This document shows, piece after piece, positions 7,666 through 16,387 of a stretch of 50,690 nt of DNA. Numbering within the stretch: the first letter of the stretch is position 1; the number at the start of each line of letters is the position of its first letter. Below the pieces are notes generated by a model. It was not told the DNA's origin. It worked only from the letters and a program-made list of their open reading frames with translations, and ran no database searches. A program made the translations under genes and the position numbers. Source of the stretch: an uncultured Alistipes sp. (GTDB lineage Bacteria > Bacteroidota > Bacteroidia > Bacteroidales > Rikenellaceae). Where the stretch lies: NCBI GenBank assembly GCA_944320665.1, contig CALUII010000009.1, positions 1 through 50,690 on the forward strand, written 5' to 3'.

Positions 7666-10251
7666 CTACTTGCGCCCGCGACGCCGCAATGCCCTCACCG
7701 CCTCGCCGCCGAAGGCCAACAACGAGGTGCCGCCGATGACGGCCAGCCACTGCCCCCACGTGAGGGGCACCACCCGAAAGACCGCCCCGCCGAATTCGAC
7801 GATCACGATCTGTCCCACGGCGATAGCCAACAGGATAAGGAAAAATTCGCGACACCCGTGCAGATGGGTGAATACCGAATGGCGCGTTTCGAAACCCTTG
7901 GCATTGAACATGTTCCAGAACTGCAGGAAGACAAATATCGAGAAGAAGAGCGTCAACTGCACAACCGACAGTTCGCCGTCGGGCGAGCCGGCCCGCCACC
8001 AGAACATCAATCCGAGCAGTACGGCCACGATTACCATGCCGCACGTAAAGATCGTCCGTGCCATGCCGGGCGTGATGATGAATTCGTCACGCGGACGGGG
8101 CTTGTCGCACATCACCTCGGGATTGGGCGGCAGCGAGGCCATGGCCATCGCCGCAAAGGTATCCATGATGATGTTCACCCAGAGGATCTGCACCACGGTG
8201 AGGGGCAGATCCGAACCGAAGATCGCACCGACGAAGCAGACAATAATCGCCGCAAAGTTGATCGTCAACTGGAAGAGCACGAAACGCTGGATGTTGCGGT
8301 AGAGCGAACGGCCCCACATCACGGCCGTTGCAATCGACGTGAAGGAGTCATCGAGCAGCGTGATGTCCGAGGCATCCTTCGCCACCGAGGTACCCGTACC
8401 CATCGAGAGGCCGACGTTTGCAAAATTCAGGGCCGGGGCATCGTTCGTACCGTCGCCCGTGACGGCCACCACCTCGCCGCGTTGCTGCAGCAGGCGCACC
8501 AGACGCTGCTTGTCGAGCGGACGGGCCCTCGACATGATCTTCAGCTCCTGCACGCGGTCGAGCAACTGTTCGTCACTCATGGCGGCGAACTCCGTTCCGG
8601 TCATGTGGTTGCGTTCGCCGTCGACGGCGTCGTTCCAAAGGCCGATCTGCCGGGCGATTTCACGCGCCGTGGCGGGCGTATCGCCCGTTACGATCTTGAC
8701 GGCAATGCCGGCATCGAGGCACTGCTTCACGGCAGCCGGCACATCCTCGCGCACCGGATCCGAGATGGCAGCCACCGCCGCAAAGGTCAGTCCGCCGGCC
8801 TTGACGGCCGACTCGCAATCGTCGGCCGAGGTCTCGGCCCAGGCCACACCGAGCGTACGCATGGCGCGGTTCTGGAATCCGAGCAGGCGTTCGGCCACTT
8901 CGGCCGCGCGGCCGTCGTCGGTGCACATCGCGCGCACGATCTCCGGTGCACCCTTCACACAGAGAAGGCGTCGGCCCGAGATCCCGCTGCGGATGATGGT
9001 GGCCATGTATTTACGCTCGGTCGTGAAGGTCAGACGGTCGACAATCTCGGCCCCGTCGCGCAGTGCGACGTAGTCCTCACCCTCGCGGCGCAGCCATTCG
9101 AGCAGGGCCCCCTCGGTCGGATTCCCGATGATATGTCCCTCCGCATCGAGGAAGGCGGTCGAGTTGGCCGCCACGATCTCGGCGAACTCATGCAGCGGCT
9201 GGTCGCCGTAGCGCACCACCTCGTTGACATGCATCTTGTTCTGCGTGAGCGTACCGGTCTTGTCCGTACAGATCACCGTCACGGCACCCATCGTCTCGCA
9301 GGCATGCATGCGGCGCACGAGGTTGTTGGTCTTGAGCATGCGGCGCATCGACATCGCCAGCGAGAGGGTGATGCTCATCGGCAGGCCCTCGGGCACGGCC
9401 ATGACGATCAAAGCCACCGAGACCATAAATATATGGAGTACCTGCTGTGCAATCTCCAACCACCCCTGCTCGAACAGATGACCGATGAAGACCGCCTTGA
9501 GGAGCATGGCGGCAAAGATGACGATCGACAGCCCGATGCCCACACGGCCGATCATCCGCGAAAGACGTGTCAACTGACGGTTAAGCGGCGTCTGCTCGTC
9601 GCTCTCGACGGTCGACTGTTCGGTCACGCGTCCCGCTTCGGTGGCATCGCCCACGGCCGTCACGACCATCATGCCGTACCCATCGACGACGGTCGTACCG
9701 CGCATCACCACATTCGACGGATAGGTCGCCTCGGCATCGAACGAAGCCTCGACCACCGTTTTGTCGACTTCGGGCTCGCCCGTGAGGGTCGACTCGTTGA
9801 TCTTGAGCGACACGGCCTCGACCAGTTCACCATCAGCCGGCACGGTCTCGCCGTTTTCGATGCAGACTACGTCTCCGACGACCACCTCACGGCGCGGGAT
9901 TTCGCACATTGCGCCGTCGCGCATGACCTTCACGGGGATGTCGTCGTTGACCTGGTTCAGGCGACGGAAGCGGCGCATGGCGTCCCACTCGAAGAGGAAG
10001 CCGACGCACGTGGCGAGGATGATGGCGCAGATGATGCCGATCGGTTCGAGAAACTCCTTCTCGATGAAGGCGATGACGAGCGACAACACCGCTGCGACGA
10101 GCAGTATGCGGATGATCGGGTCCTTGAACTTCTCGATGAAAAGTTTCCAGACGGAGTCGTCCTTCGGGGGCGTGATCACATTTTCGCCATGCCGTTCGCG
10201 GCTTTTGGCGACCTCCTCCGCAGAGAGGCCTTTCGGATTAAACGTTATCAT
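7666..10251 (-). CDS. Calcium-translocating P-type ATPase (P2-type)
   Basis: An 861-residue membrane pump. In order: a cation ATPase N-terminal segment (GLSAEEVAKSRERHGENVI), TM1-2, the actuator loop with LTGEPE, TM3-4 with the ion-site motif VPEGLPMSITLSLA, the phosphorylation site DKTGTLTQ at about residue 330, the nucleotide domain with KGAPE, the hinge GDGTNDAPAL, and six C-terminal membrane segments. PEGLP and overall length fit Ca2+ pumps of the SERCA/PMCA type in bacteria. It starts 6 bases after the rodA stop and is the last gene of the mre operon; there is no separate promoter in front. Ca2+ as substrate is a family inference; Mn2+ is possible. Confidence 0.9.
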   Translation of the reverse strand: MITFNPKGLSAEEVAKSRERHGENVITPPKDDSVWKLFIEKFKDPIIRILLVAAVLSLVIAFIEKEFLEPIGIICAIILATCVGFLFEWDAMRRFRRLNQVNDDIPVKVMRDGAMCEIPRREVVVGDVVCIENGETVPADGELVEAVSLKINESTLTGEPEVDKTVVEASFDAEATYPSNVVMRGTTVVDGYGMMVVTAVGDATEAGRVTEQSTVESDEQTPLNRQLTRLSRMIGRVGIGLSIVIFAAMLLKAVFIGHLFEQGWLEIAQQVLHIFMVSVALIVMAVPEGLPMSITLSLAMSMRRMLKTNNLVRRMHACETMGAVTVICTDKTGTLTQNKMHVNEVVRYGDQPLHEFAEIVAANSTAFLDAEGHIIGNPTEGALLEWLRREGEDYVALRDGAEIVDRLTFTTERKYMATIIRSGISGRRLLCVKGAPEIVRAMCTDDGRAAEVAERLLGFQNRAMRTLGVAWAETSADDCESAVKAGGLTFAAVAAISDPVREDVPAAVKQCLDAGIAVKIVTGDTPATAREIARQIGLWNDAVDGERNHMTGTEFAAMSDEQLLDRVQELKIMSRARPLDKQRLVRLLQQRGEVVAVTGDGTNDAPALNFANVGLSMGTGTSVAKDASDITLLDDSFTSIATAVMWGRSLYRNIQRFVLFQLTINFAAIIVCFVGAIFGSDLPLTVVQILWVNIIMDTFAAMAMASLPPNPEVMCDKPRPRDEFIITPGMARTIFTCGMVIVAVLLGLMFWWRAGSPDGELSVVQLTLFFSIFVFLQFWNMFNAKGFETRHSVFTHLHGCREFFLILLAIAVGQIVIVEFGGAVFRVVPLTWGQWLAVIGGTSLLAFGGEAVRALRRRGRK

Positions 10252-10257
10252 AGGTTA

Positions 10258-11706
10258 TCAATAGTGGTTTGTCCAGGAGAATTGACGGGTCGAGGCGTCG
10301 AGTCGTATGGCGATAAAGACCAGAATCGTGAAGGCGATGAGCGACGAACCGCCGTAGCTCATGAACGGCAGCGGGATACCCATGACGGGCATCAGACCGA
10401 TGGTCATTCCGACGTTGACCAGCACATGGAAGAGCAGGATGGCTGCCACGCTGTAACAGTAGATGCGGCCGAATGGCTCCTCCTGCCGTTCGCCCATACG
10501 CATCAGGCGCAGGATCAACAGACAAAAGAGGGCCAGCACGGTCATCGTCCCGACGAAGCCCCACTCCTCACCCACCGTACAGAAGATGAAGTCGGTGTGG
10601 CGTTCCGGCACGAAGCCGTACTTGATCTGCGTACCCTGCAGCAGTCCCTTTCCGAAAAGACCGCCCGAACCGATGGCGATCTTGGCTTGATTCACGTTGT
10701 AGTCAGCACCGAGCGGATCGCTGCGCAGTCCGAGGAAACTCAGGATGCGGTTCTGCTGGTGCTCCTTGAGGATCGACTCGAAGATATAGCCCGTCGTAGG
10801 CAGGAAGACGAGCGATCCGACAAAGATTGCCAACATGATATATATGTTGCGCAGGTTGGCCCGCAGGGCATACACCAAGGCAAAGACCACAGCCAGCAAC
10901 GTAGCGATGAGCAGGGCATGGTAGAAGTCGATCGCTCCGGGAGCGATGAGGGCCGCGACGGCAAAGAGCACCCCGGCCGTCAGTCCGATGCCCGCCAGAA
11001 AGACCACACGCGAACGCCACATGCCGTTCATCATCACCTCCGAGAGGGTGCAGACCAGGATCAGCACCACCAGCAGCGTGAGGGGGGTGAGCAGGAACGA
11101 GAAGATAAAGAGCGCAGCGATCAACAACACCGGGATACAGAGCCACTTGTTGAGTCCCTCGCGGTAGAGCACGAAGAGGAACGAACAGAGGACGATACCG
11201 GACCCCGTATCATTCTGCAGGATGATGATTCCCAGCGGGATGCAGATCACCATCCCGACCTTCATCAGGTCGCCCGGGCGCGAGATCGAGAACGAATATT
11301 CGCTCATGACCCGGGCCAGGGCCAGGGCCGTAGCGATCTTTGCGAACTCGACCGGCTGCACGCGGAACGAACCGAATTCGAACCAGGCTTTGGCACCGTT
11401 GACCTCTTTGCCGACAGCCAGGGCCAGCAACAGCAGCAACAAACCGCCGATATAGGCCGGATAGGCCAACATGTGGTAGAACCGGTCGTCGAGCAGCAAC
11501 ACCACGAGTCCCACCACGAAGGCAAAGCCGACCCAGACGATCTGCTTCATGTAGAAATGGTCGAACGAGAAGGGGTCGGCCGCCTCGGGGTCGTACGATG
11601 CCGAGAAGATCGACAGGCATCCGGCCGCCACGATCAGCAGATAGAGCAGCACCGTCCAACGGTCCACCCCGTCGAAGATACGCATCAAATGTCGGTTACT
11701 TGTCAT
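10258..11706 (-). CDS. rodA: Rod-shape peptidoglycan glycosyltransferase RodA (SEDS family)
   Basis: A 482-residue multi-pass membrane protein of the FtsW/RodA/SpoVE family. Signature stretches are IRPLEFAKIATA-like VQPVEFAKIATALALAR, ILQNDTGSGIV, and the C-terminal GIPLPFMSYGGSSLIAF. It polymerises lipid II glycan strands together with PBP2. It is longer than enterobacterial RodA (about 370 residues) because of an extra membrane region in the middle (about residues 190-290), common in Bacteroidetes. It overlaps the mrdA end by 11 bases. An alternative start, MRIFDGVDRW at 11685, would remove the overlap and give an N-terminus closer to other RodA proteins. RodA rather than FtsW follows from the mre/mrdA neighbours. 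Confidence 0.92.
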   Translation of the reverse strand: MTSNRHLMRIFDGVDRWTVLLYLLIVAAGCLSIFSASYDPEAADPFSFDHFYMKQIVWVGFAFVVGLVVLLLDDRFYHMLAYPAYIGGLLLLLLALAVGKEVNGAKAWFEFGSFRVQPVEFAKIATALALARVMSEYSFSISRPGDLMKVGMVICIPLGIIILQNDTGSGIVLCSFLFVLYREGLNKWLCIPVLLIAALFIFSFLLTPLTLLVVLILVCTLSEVMMNGMWRSRVVFLAGIGLTAGVLFAVAALIAPGAIDFYHALLIATLLAVVFALVYALRANLRNIYIMLAIFVGSLVFLPTTGYIFESILKEHQQNRILSFLGLRSDPLGADYNVNQAKIAIGSGGLFGKGLLQGTQIKYGFVPERHTDFIFCTVGEEWGFVGTMTVLALFCLLILRLMRMGERQEEPFGRIYCYSVAAILLFHVLVNVGMTIGLMPVMGIPLPFMSYGGSSLIAFTILVFIAIRLDASTRQFSWTNHY

Positions 11707-13525
11707 AGACCGGATAATATATGTTCATGTTTTTGATGTGCTCGACCAGCCACGGGCGGCGTATGGTATCCGTAAGGTAATACTCCTCGATGAGACTGGC
11801 GATGGGCAGGGCGGCCGACGCGCCCCAACCGCCGTTCTCGACATAAACCGAGATGGCGATCTTCGGATTGTCGCGCGGGGCGAACGACAGGAAGGTCGAG
11901 TGGTCGCGGCCCCGGGGATTTTGCGCCGTGCCGGTCTTTCCGCAGACGTCGAGTCCGGGCAGTTGCGCCCCGCGCGACGAGCCGTCGACATTGACGCTGC
12001 TCCACATACCCTCGACAATCGGTTCGAAGTACTTGGGATCCACCTTCGTGTAGTGTTTCTCATAGAAACGCCGGTCGAGAGAGTCCTGCCCCTCGACGTG
12101 GCGCACGATGTGCGGGATGTAGTAATAGCCGCGGTTGGCGACGATGGCAGCCAGGTTGGCCATCTGCAACGGCGTGCAGCCCAGCTCGCCCTGACCAATG
12201 GCCAGCGAAAGGACCGTAAGAGAGTTCCAGGAACCGCGATAGCGACGGTCGTAAAAGGCCCGGTCGGGGACATAGCCGTTGGTCTCGTTGAGGAAGTCGG
12301 AGCCGAGTTTGCGGCCGAAGCCGAAGCTCTCGACATACTCCTTCCAGACGTCAAAACCCTCCTTCACGCTGCCGTATTTCGGATTATCCAGAATATCCCG
12401 GAAGACATAGCAGAAGTATGCGTTGCACGAGGTCGAAACGGCAAAGCGCAGATCGAGCGGCGAGGGGTGCTCGTGGCACTTCATCGAGAGCCGACCCACA
12501 TGATATCCTCCGTTGCAGGGATAGCGGTCCGAAGGTTTGAGCACCCCCTCCTGCATGCCGATCAGTCCCTGGACGATCTTGAAGGTCGAGCCCGGCGGAT
12601 AGCGGGCACTTACGGCACGGTTGAAGAGCGGATGGCGCGGATCGTTCATGATCCGCACGTAGTTGTTGCCGCGCTCGCGGCCGACCAGTTCATCGGGATC
12701 GTACGTGGGTGAGGAGACCATCATCAGGATCTCGCCCGTCGAGGGTTCGATGGCCACGGCCGCCCCCACCTTGCCCTTCATGAGCTCCTCGGCGAAGAGC
12801 TGCAGGCGGGCATCGATCGTACAGACAATCGCCTTGCCGGGAATGGGCACCGTATCGAAACGTCCCTCCATATAGGAGCCCTTGATGGCGCCATGGGCAT
12901 CCTTCTCCTCGATGCGCACCCCTTTTCGGCCGCGCAGTTCGGGTTCGTAGGCCGACTCCACGCCGCTCACGCCGACGTATTCCCCCATCTGGTAGTCGGG
13001 ATAGCGCCGCAGGATCGAGGCATTCACCTCTCCCACATAGCCCAGCAGGTTGCCGCCGATCTTGCGTGGATACTGACGCACGGTGCGGTAGACCGTATAG
13101 AACCCACGGAAATTGCACTCGTCGAAGCGGAGTTTCTCCTCCTTCGAGATGTAGTTCGTGATCATGTGCGGTGCACGCGGATAGGAGGCCGCCTTGCGCA
13201 GTTCGCGTTCGAGTTTGTCGCGCGAGATACCCACCACCGAACAGAGCAGGGCCGTATCGAATCCGCGCCGGTCCATATCGCGTGCGACCACCATCAGGTC
13301 GTAGCACTCGCGGCTCTGGACCAGGAACTCTCCATTGCGATCATAGACCTCGCCGCGCGGCGGATAGAGCACCTCGCGCCGCAGGGCATTTCCCTTGGCC
13401 AGTTCGTCGTACTTCGTATCGAAGAGTTGCAGATAGCAGAGCCTTGCGGCCAGGATGCCGAAAACGAGCAGCACCACGACCTGCAGGGTTCTCATCCGCA
13501 TGAATCCATCCGCACCGCCATTCAT
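11696..13525 (-). CDS. mrdA: Penicillin-binding protein 2 (elongation transpeptidase)
   Basis: A 609-residue class B PBP. The start at 13525 is chosen because its ATG overlaps the mreD stop as ATGA; an upstream extension would run into mreD. One N-terminal membrane anchor (LQVVVLLVFGILAARLCYLQLF), then the dimerisation/pedestal domain (RGEVYDRNGEFLVQSRECYDL) and the transpeptidase domain with the active serine in PPGSTFKIVQ, the SxN motif in STSCNAYFCY and KTG in CGKTGTAQNPRG. It crosslinks peptidoglycan in the elongasome as the partner of RodA, whose gene overlaps its 3' end. Confidence 0.95.
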   Translation of the reverse strand: MNGGADGFMRMRTLQVVVLLVFGILAARLCYLQLFDTKYDELAKGNALRREVLYPPRGEVYDRNGEFLVQSRECYDLMVVARDMDRRGFDTALLCSVVGISRDKLERELRKAASYPRAPHMITNYISKEEKLRFDECNFRGFYTVYRTVRQYPRKIGGNLLGYVGEVNASILRRYPDYQMGEYVGVSGVESAYEPELRGRKGVRIEEKDAHGAIKGSYMEGRFDTVPIPGKAIVCTIDARLQLFAEELMKGKVGAAVAIEPSTGEILMMVSSPTYDPDELVGRERGNNYVRIMNDPRHPLFNRAVSARYPPGSTFKIVQGLIGMQEGVLKPSDRYPCNGGYHVGRLSMKCHEHPSPLDLRFAVSTSCNAYFCYVFRDILDNPKYGSVKEGFDVWKEYVESFGFGRKLGSDFLNETNGYVPDRAFYDRRYRGSWNSLTVLSLAIGQGELGCTPLQMANLAAIVANRGYYYIPHIVRHVEGQDSLDRRFYEKHYTKVDPKYFEPIVEGMWSSVNVDGSSRGAQLPGLDVCGKTGTAQNPRGRDHSTFLSFAPRDNPKIAISVYVENGGWGASAALPIASLIEEYYLTDTIRRPWLVEHIKNMNIYYPVYDK

Positions 13526-14043
13526 ACGCGTACCGTAAGTTTCGAAGTGAACACTCGGGCCATCAGCCACGTGAATCCCACACAGACCAAGCTGCTGACG
13601 AGCCATCGTCCGAGCATCTGCCCAATCTGGGCCCAGCTCAGGGCCTCAAGCAGGAAGAAGAGCAGGTGATGCAGACCGACCAGCGAGGCGGCATAGCGCA
13701 GAAAGCCCCCTTCGCCGAAACGTTCGGGCGAAGGCACGCCGCCGTCGCGGATGTTCTCCTTGCCGAAGAGCAGATCGAGCAGGAACGGGCGCGTGAAGGC
13801 GGCGAAGACCGCCACACACGTATTGAGACCGGCCGTACCCATAAACCAGTCGGCCACCAGACCCGTTGCCAAGCCGTTAACGAGCAGTACGCCGCGCGGC
13901 ATTTCGAGCGGCAGCAGTGCGAGAAACGACACGTAGACCAACGGATTGAACCAGGCTCCGATCGTGAGGTTGTTGAAGAGGTAGGCCTGCAGCAACTGCG
14001 TCACGACGAAGAGCAGTATGAAACGGAAACTTCTGTGCATCAT
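13522..14043 (-). CDS. mreD: Rod shape-determining protein MreD
   Basis: A 173-residue protein with five or six hydrophobic segments (FILLFVVTQLLQAYLF at the start, LVSSLVCVGFTWLMARVF at the end), with no catalytic motif. It is identified mainly by size, topology and its place between mreC and mrdA; MreD links MreB/MreC to the synthetic enzymes. It overlaps mreC by 4 bases upstream and mrdA by 4 bases downstream (ATGA), so the three are translationally coupled. Confidence 0.9.
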   Translation of the reverse strand: MMHRSFRFILLFVVTQLLQAYLFNNLTIGAWFNPLVYVSFLALLPLEMPRGVLLVNGLATGLVADWFMGTAGLNTCVAVFAAFTRPFLLDLLFGKENIRDGGVPSPERFGEGGFLRYAASLVGLHHLLFFLLEALSWAQIGQMLGRWLVSSLVCVGFTWLMARVFTSKLTVRV

Positions 14044-14894
14044 GGTCTGTTCTTCAATTCTTCGACCCGTTCGGACTCCAGCAGGGAGCGCACTTCGGGC
14101 AGGTCGTTGTTCTTCACGAGGATCACGGGGCCGAGGCCCGACATGTGGGCCATCAGTCGCACCTGCACCGTGTAGGCCGTCTGGGCCTCGTTGAGGTCGG
14201 CACGCACCACGGTCCCGATGGGGATGTCGGCCGGGAAGTATTGCGAGAATCCGGTCGAAACGACCGTGTCACCCGGTTCGATCCGTGCATATTTAGCCAA
14301 TTCGGTCATCGTCACCGTCCGGGCGTCGGTTCCCTCCCACAGGATCGATCCCGAATAGGTGTCGCCGCGCACCTTGCCACTGGCGCGGAAGGCCGTATTG
14401 AGGATCGAGATGGCCACGGCATAGCGTTCCGAGACTTCGACCACATAACCGACCATAGCCCCCGTCGACGAGAGCACGGCCATATCGCGTTCCACCCCGT
14501 CACGACGGCCGCGATCGAAGACGATGAAGTTGCGCAGCTTGTTGATCGAGTTGGAGACCACCGTTGCCGGAGTCATCCGGAACTGTCGTTCACCGATCAC
14601 CACCTGCGTGCTGTCGGCCGGAAGGGGGGAAGCCGTACGCCGCCAGGCCGCCAGTTCGGACTCCAGCTCCGCGACACGCGCCATGAGCTGGCGATTCTCC
14701 CTGCCGAGACCGAAGAAGTGCTTGACGCCCGAGAAGAGACCGTGCACGCCACCGGCCACGCGGGTCGACTGCGCAAGCAGCCGAGCCTGGGTATACGGCG
14801 AAGAGTTCGCATAGTAATGCAGGGCGAGCGCCTCGATCACCACGAACAGCAGCACGACATAGGTGCTGCGGATAAACTCCAGGAGTTTGTTCAA
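14040..14894 (-). CDS. mreC: Rod shape-determining protein MreC
   Basis: A 284-residue protein if started at TTG 14894 (reads NKLLEFIRSTYVVLLFVVIEALALHYY, one membrane anchor near the N-terminus as in other MreC). The only upstream ATG in frame is at 14945, but it lies inside a strong hairpin (14921-14948) and adds an unlikely cysteine/histidine-rich leader, so TTG is preferred. A coiled coil follows (about residues 55-85, NRQLMARVAELESELAAW), then the double beta-barrel periplasmic domain (PATVVSNSINKLRNFIVFDRGRRDGV, DTVVSTGFSQYFPADIPIGTV). MreC organises PBP2 and MreB in the elongasome. The start is uncertain. Confidence 0.9.
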   Translation of the reverse strand: MNKLLEFIRSTYVVLLFVVIEALALHYYANSSPYTQARLLAQSTRVAGGVHGLFSGVKHFFGLGRENRQLMARVAELESELAAWRRTASPLPADSTQVVIGERQFRMTPATVVSNSINKLRNFIVFDRGRRDGVERDMAVLSSTGAMVGYVVEVSERYAVAISILNTAFRASGKVRGDTYSGSILWEGTDARTVTMTELAKYARIEPGDTVVSTGFSQYFPADIPIGTVVRADLNEAQTAYTVQVRLMAHMSGLGPVILVKNNDLPEVRSLLESERVEELKNRP

Positions 14895-14920
14895 TGTCTG
14901 ACAGTTAAGTCTGTTATGCC

Positions 14921-14948
14921 GCGAATGCGGGCATAAAGCCCGCATCGC
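14921..14948 (-). promoter_or_regulatory. Hairpin in the mreB-mreC spacer
   Basis: ATGCGGGC (14925-14932) pairs perfectly with GCCCGCAT (14938-14945) around ATAAA, extended by GCG/CGC across one unpaired A. There is no T-run after it, so it is not an ordinary terminator. It sits about 27 bases before the likely mreC start and may act on mRNA stability or mreC translation. Confidence 0.45.
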
Positions 14949-15041
14949 TGTAAATCAATTCATTATATATTGCATCTTGCCGCCGGCCGAGCAATCCGTC
15001 CGCCTCGTCCGCACAGGCCCCGTGCCGCATCCGGACTCCGA

Positions 15042-15160
15042 CTCCGGCTCCGCACCTGCACTCCGGCACCCGCACCCGGGCTTCGGCTCCTGCACCTGCA
15101 CTTCGGTCCCCGCACCTGCACTTCGGTCCCCGCACCTGCACTCCGGCCGGCCCTGCACCC
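15042..15160. repeat. Degenerate 20-bp tandem repeat (minisatellite), about six units
   Basis: Units begin at 15042 (19 bp), 15061, 15081, 15101, 15121 and 15141. The units at 15101 and 15121 are identical (CTTCGGTCCCCGCACCTGCA); 15081 differs at two bases; the outer ones are more diverged. It fills the spacer between the mreB stop (15176) and mreC. The period is not a multiple of three and no supported gene crosses it, so it is most likely non-coding. Confidence 0.85.
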
Positions 15161-15175
15161 GGGTCCGGACCCTTC

Positions 15176-16195
15176 TCAGCGCATGAGGAACGAGAAGCGG
15201 TTGATGTTCTTCAGGGCGATACCCGTACCGCGGGCCACCGAACGCAACGGATCTTCGGCAATGTGGAACGGCAGGCCCGTCTTCTCCGAGAGTCGGCGAT
15301 CCAGCCCCTTGATCAGGGCGCCGCCGCCGGCCAGATAGATGCCGTTCTTCACGATGTCGGCATAGAGCTCGGGGGGCATCGACTCAAGCACCTTCATCAA
15401 GGCGGCGTCGATCTTCACGAGCGACTTTTCGAGAGCATAGGCAATCTCGCCGTAACTCAACGTCACGGTCTGCGGCAGGGCCGTCAGCATGTTGGGGCCC
15501 GTCACGACGAAGTCCTCGGGCTCCTCCTCCAGTTCGGGCACAGCCGCACCGATCGAGCACTTGATCGCCTCGGCCGTACGTTCGCCGATGCGGATGTTGT
15601 GCTGCTGACGCACGTAGTTCTGAATATCGGCCGTGAAGACATCACCGGCCACATTGATCGACTCCGAGCAGACGATGCCACCCAACGAGATGCAGGCGAT
15701 TTCGGCCGTACCGCCGCCGATATCGATCACCATGTTTCCTTCGGGGGCCTCGACATCGAGTCCGGCACCCAGAGCCGCAGCCATCGGCTCGTAGATCATG
15801 TAGACCTCGCGGCCGCCGGCATGTTCGGCCGAATCGCGCACGGCACGAATCTCGACATTGGTCGATCCCGACGGGATGCAGATCACCATGCGCAGCGACG
15901 GCGAGAAGAGGCTGCCCGAGGTCTTCACCTTCTTGATCATGCCGCGCAACATGAGTTCCGTCGCATTGAAGTCGGCGATCACGCCGTCCTTAAGCGGACG
16001 TATGGTCTTGATATTGGGGTTCGTTCGCTCGTGCATCTGCTGGGCCTGCTGCCCGATGGCGACGAGTTTGCCCGTGTGCACGTCGAGGGCCACGATCGAC
16101 GGCTCGTCGACCACCACCTTGCCGTTGTAGATGATGAGCGTGTTGGCCGTACCGAGGTCGATGGCCAGCTCCTGAGTCAATGAAAAAAGTCCCAT
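15176..16195 (-). CDS. mreB: Rod shape-determining actin homologue MreB
   Basis: A 339-residue cytosolic ATPase of the actin/Hsp70 fold. The start at 16195 (MGLFSLTQELAIDLGTANTL) matches the family; a longer frame upstream crosses the promoter. Visible motifs are phosphate-1 AIDLGTANTLIIY, phosphate-2 MVIDIGGGTAEIACISLGG and the adenosine-site YLAGGGALIKGLDRRL. It forms the filaments that steer the elongasome. It is the first gene of the operon; 281 bases, including a minisatellite and a hairpin but no terminator, separate it from mreC. It is transcribed divergently from gpsA. Confidence 0.97.
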   Translation of the reverse strand: MGLFSLTQELAIDLGTANTLIIYNGKVVVDEPSIVALDVHTGKLVAIGQQAQQMHERTNPNIKTIRPLKDGVIADFNATELMLRGMIKKVKTSGSLFSPSLRMVICIPSGSTNVEIRAVRDSAEHAGGREVYMIYEPMAAALGAGLDVEAPEGNMVIDIGGGTAEIACISLGGIVCSESINVAGDVFTADIQNYVRQQHNIRIGERTAEAIKCSIGAAVPELEEEPEDFVVTGPNMLTALPQTVTLSYGEIAYALEKSLVKIDAALMKVLESMPPELYADIVKNGIYLAGGGALIKGLDRRLSEKTGLPFHIAEDPLRSVARGTGIALKNINRFSFLMR

Positions 16196-16305
16196 ATCGA
16201 AATGTCGTCTGTTTATTCCTGATTCACAATCCGATCCGCACTGCCACACGAAGGTTTGACGAGGCCCCTCCAAACACGTGCCCGACGCAGGGATCGGGAT
16301 TCGGA

Positions 16306-16313
16306 CAAAGGTA
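16306..16313 (-). promoter_or_regulatory. -7 box TACCTTTG of the mreB operon
   Basis: On the minus strand TACCTTTG, about 110 bases before the mreB start. A TTG lies 23 bases further upstream, slightly outside the usual spacing. Confidence 0.6.
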
Positions 16314-16360
16314 CGAAAAAGATAGGGATATTTTTGCAATCCGATTTAATTTTTTTTGAC

Positions 16361-16368
16361 TACATTTG
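16361..16368 (+). promoter_or_regulatory. -7 box TACATTTG of gpsA
   Basis: TACATTTG ends 19 bases before the gpsA start; it is divergent from and only 47 bases away from the mreB box. Confidence 0.6.
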
Positions 16369-16387
16369 TCTTGCAAATACAACCCCC

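Noticed and set aside
7591..11736. A 1381-codon open frame antisense to the P-type ATPase and rodA
   Set aside because: It mirrors the codon periodicity of two well-identified genes; the peptide is rich in His, Arg, Asp and Gln with no domain, and has no promoter or signal of its own. High GC makes such antisense frames common.
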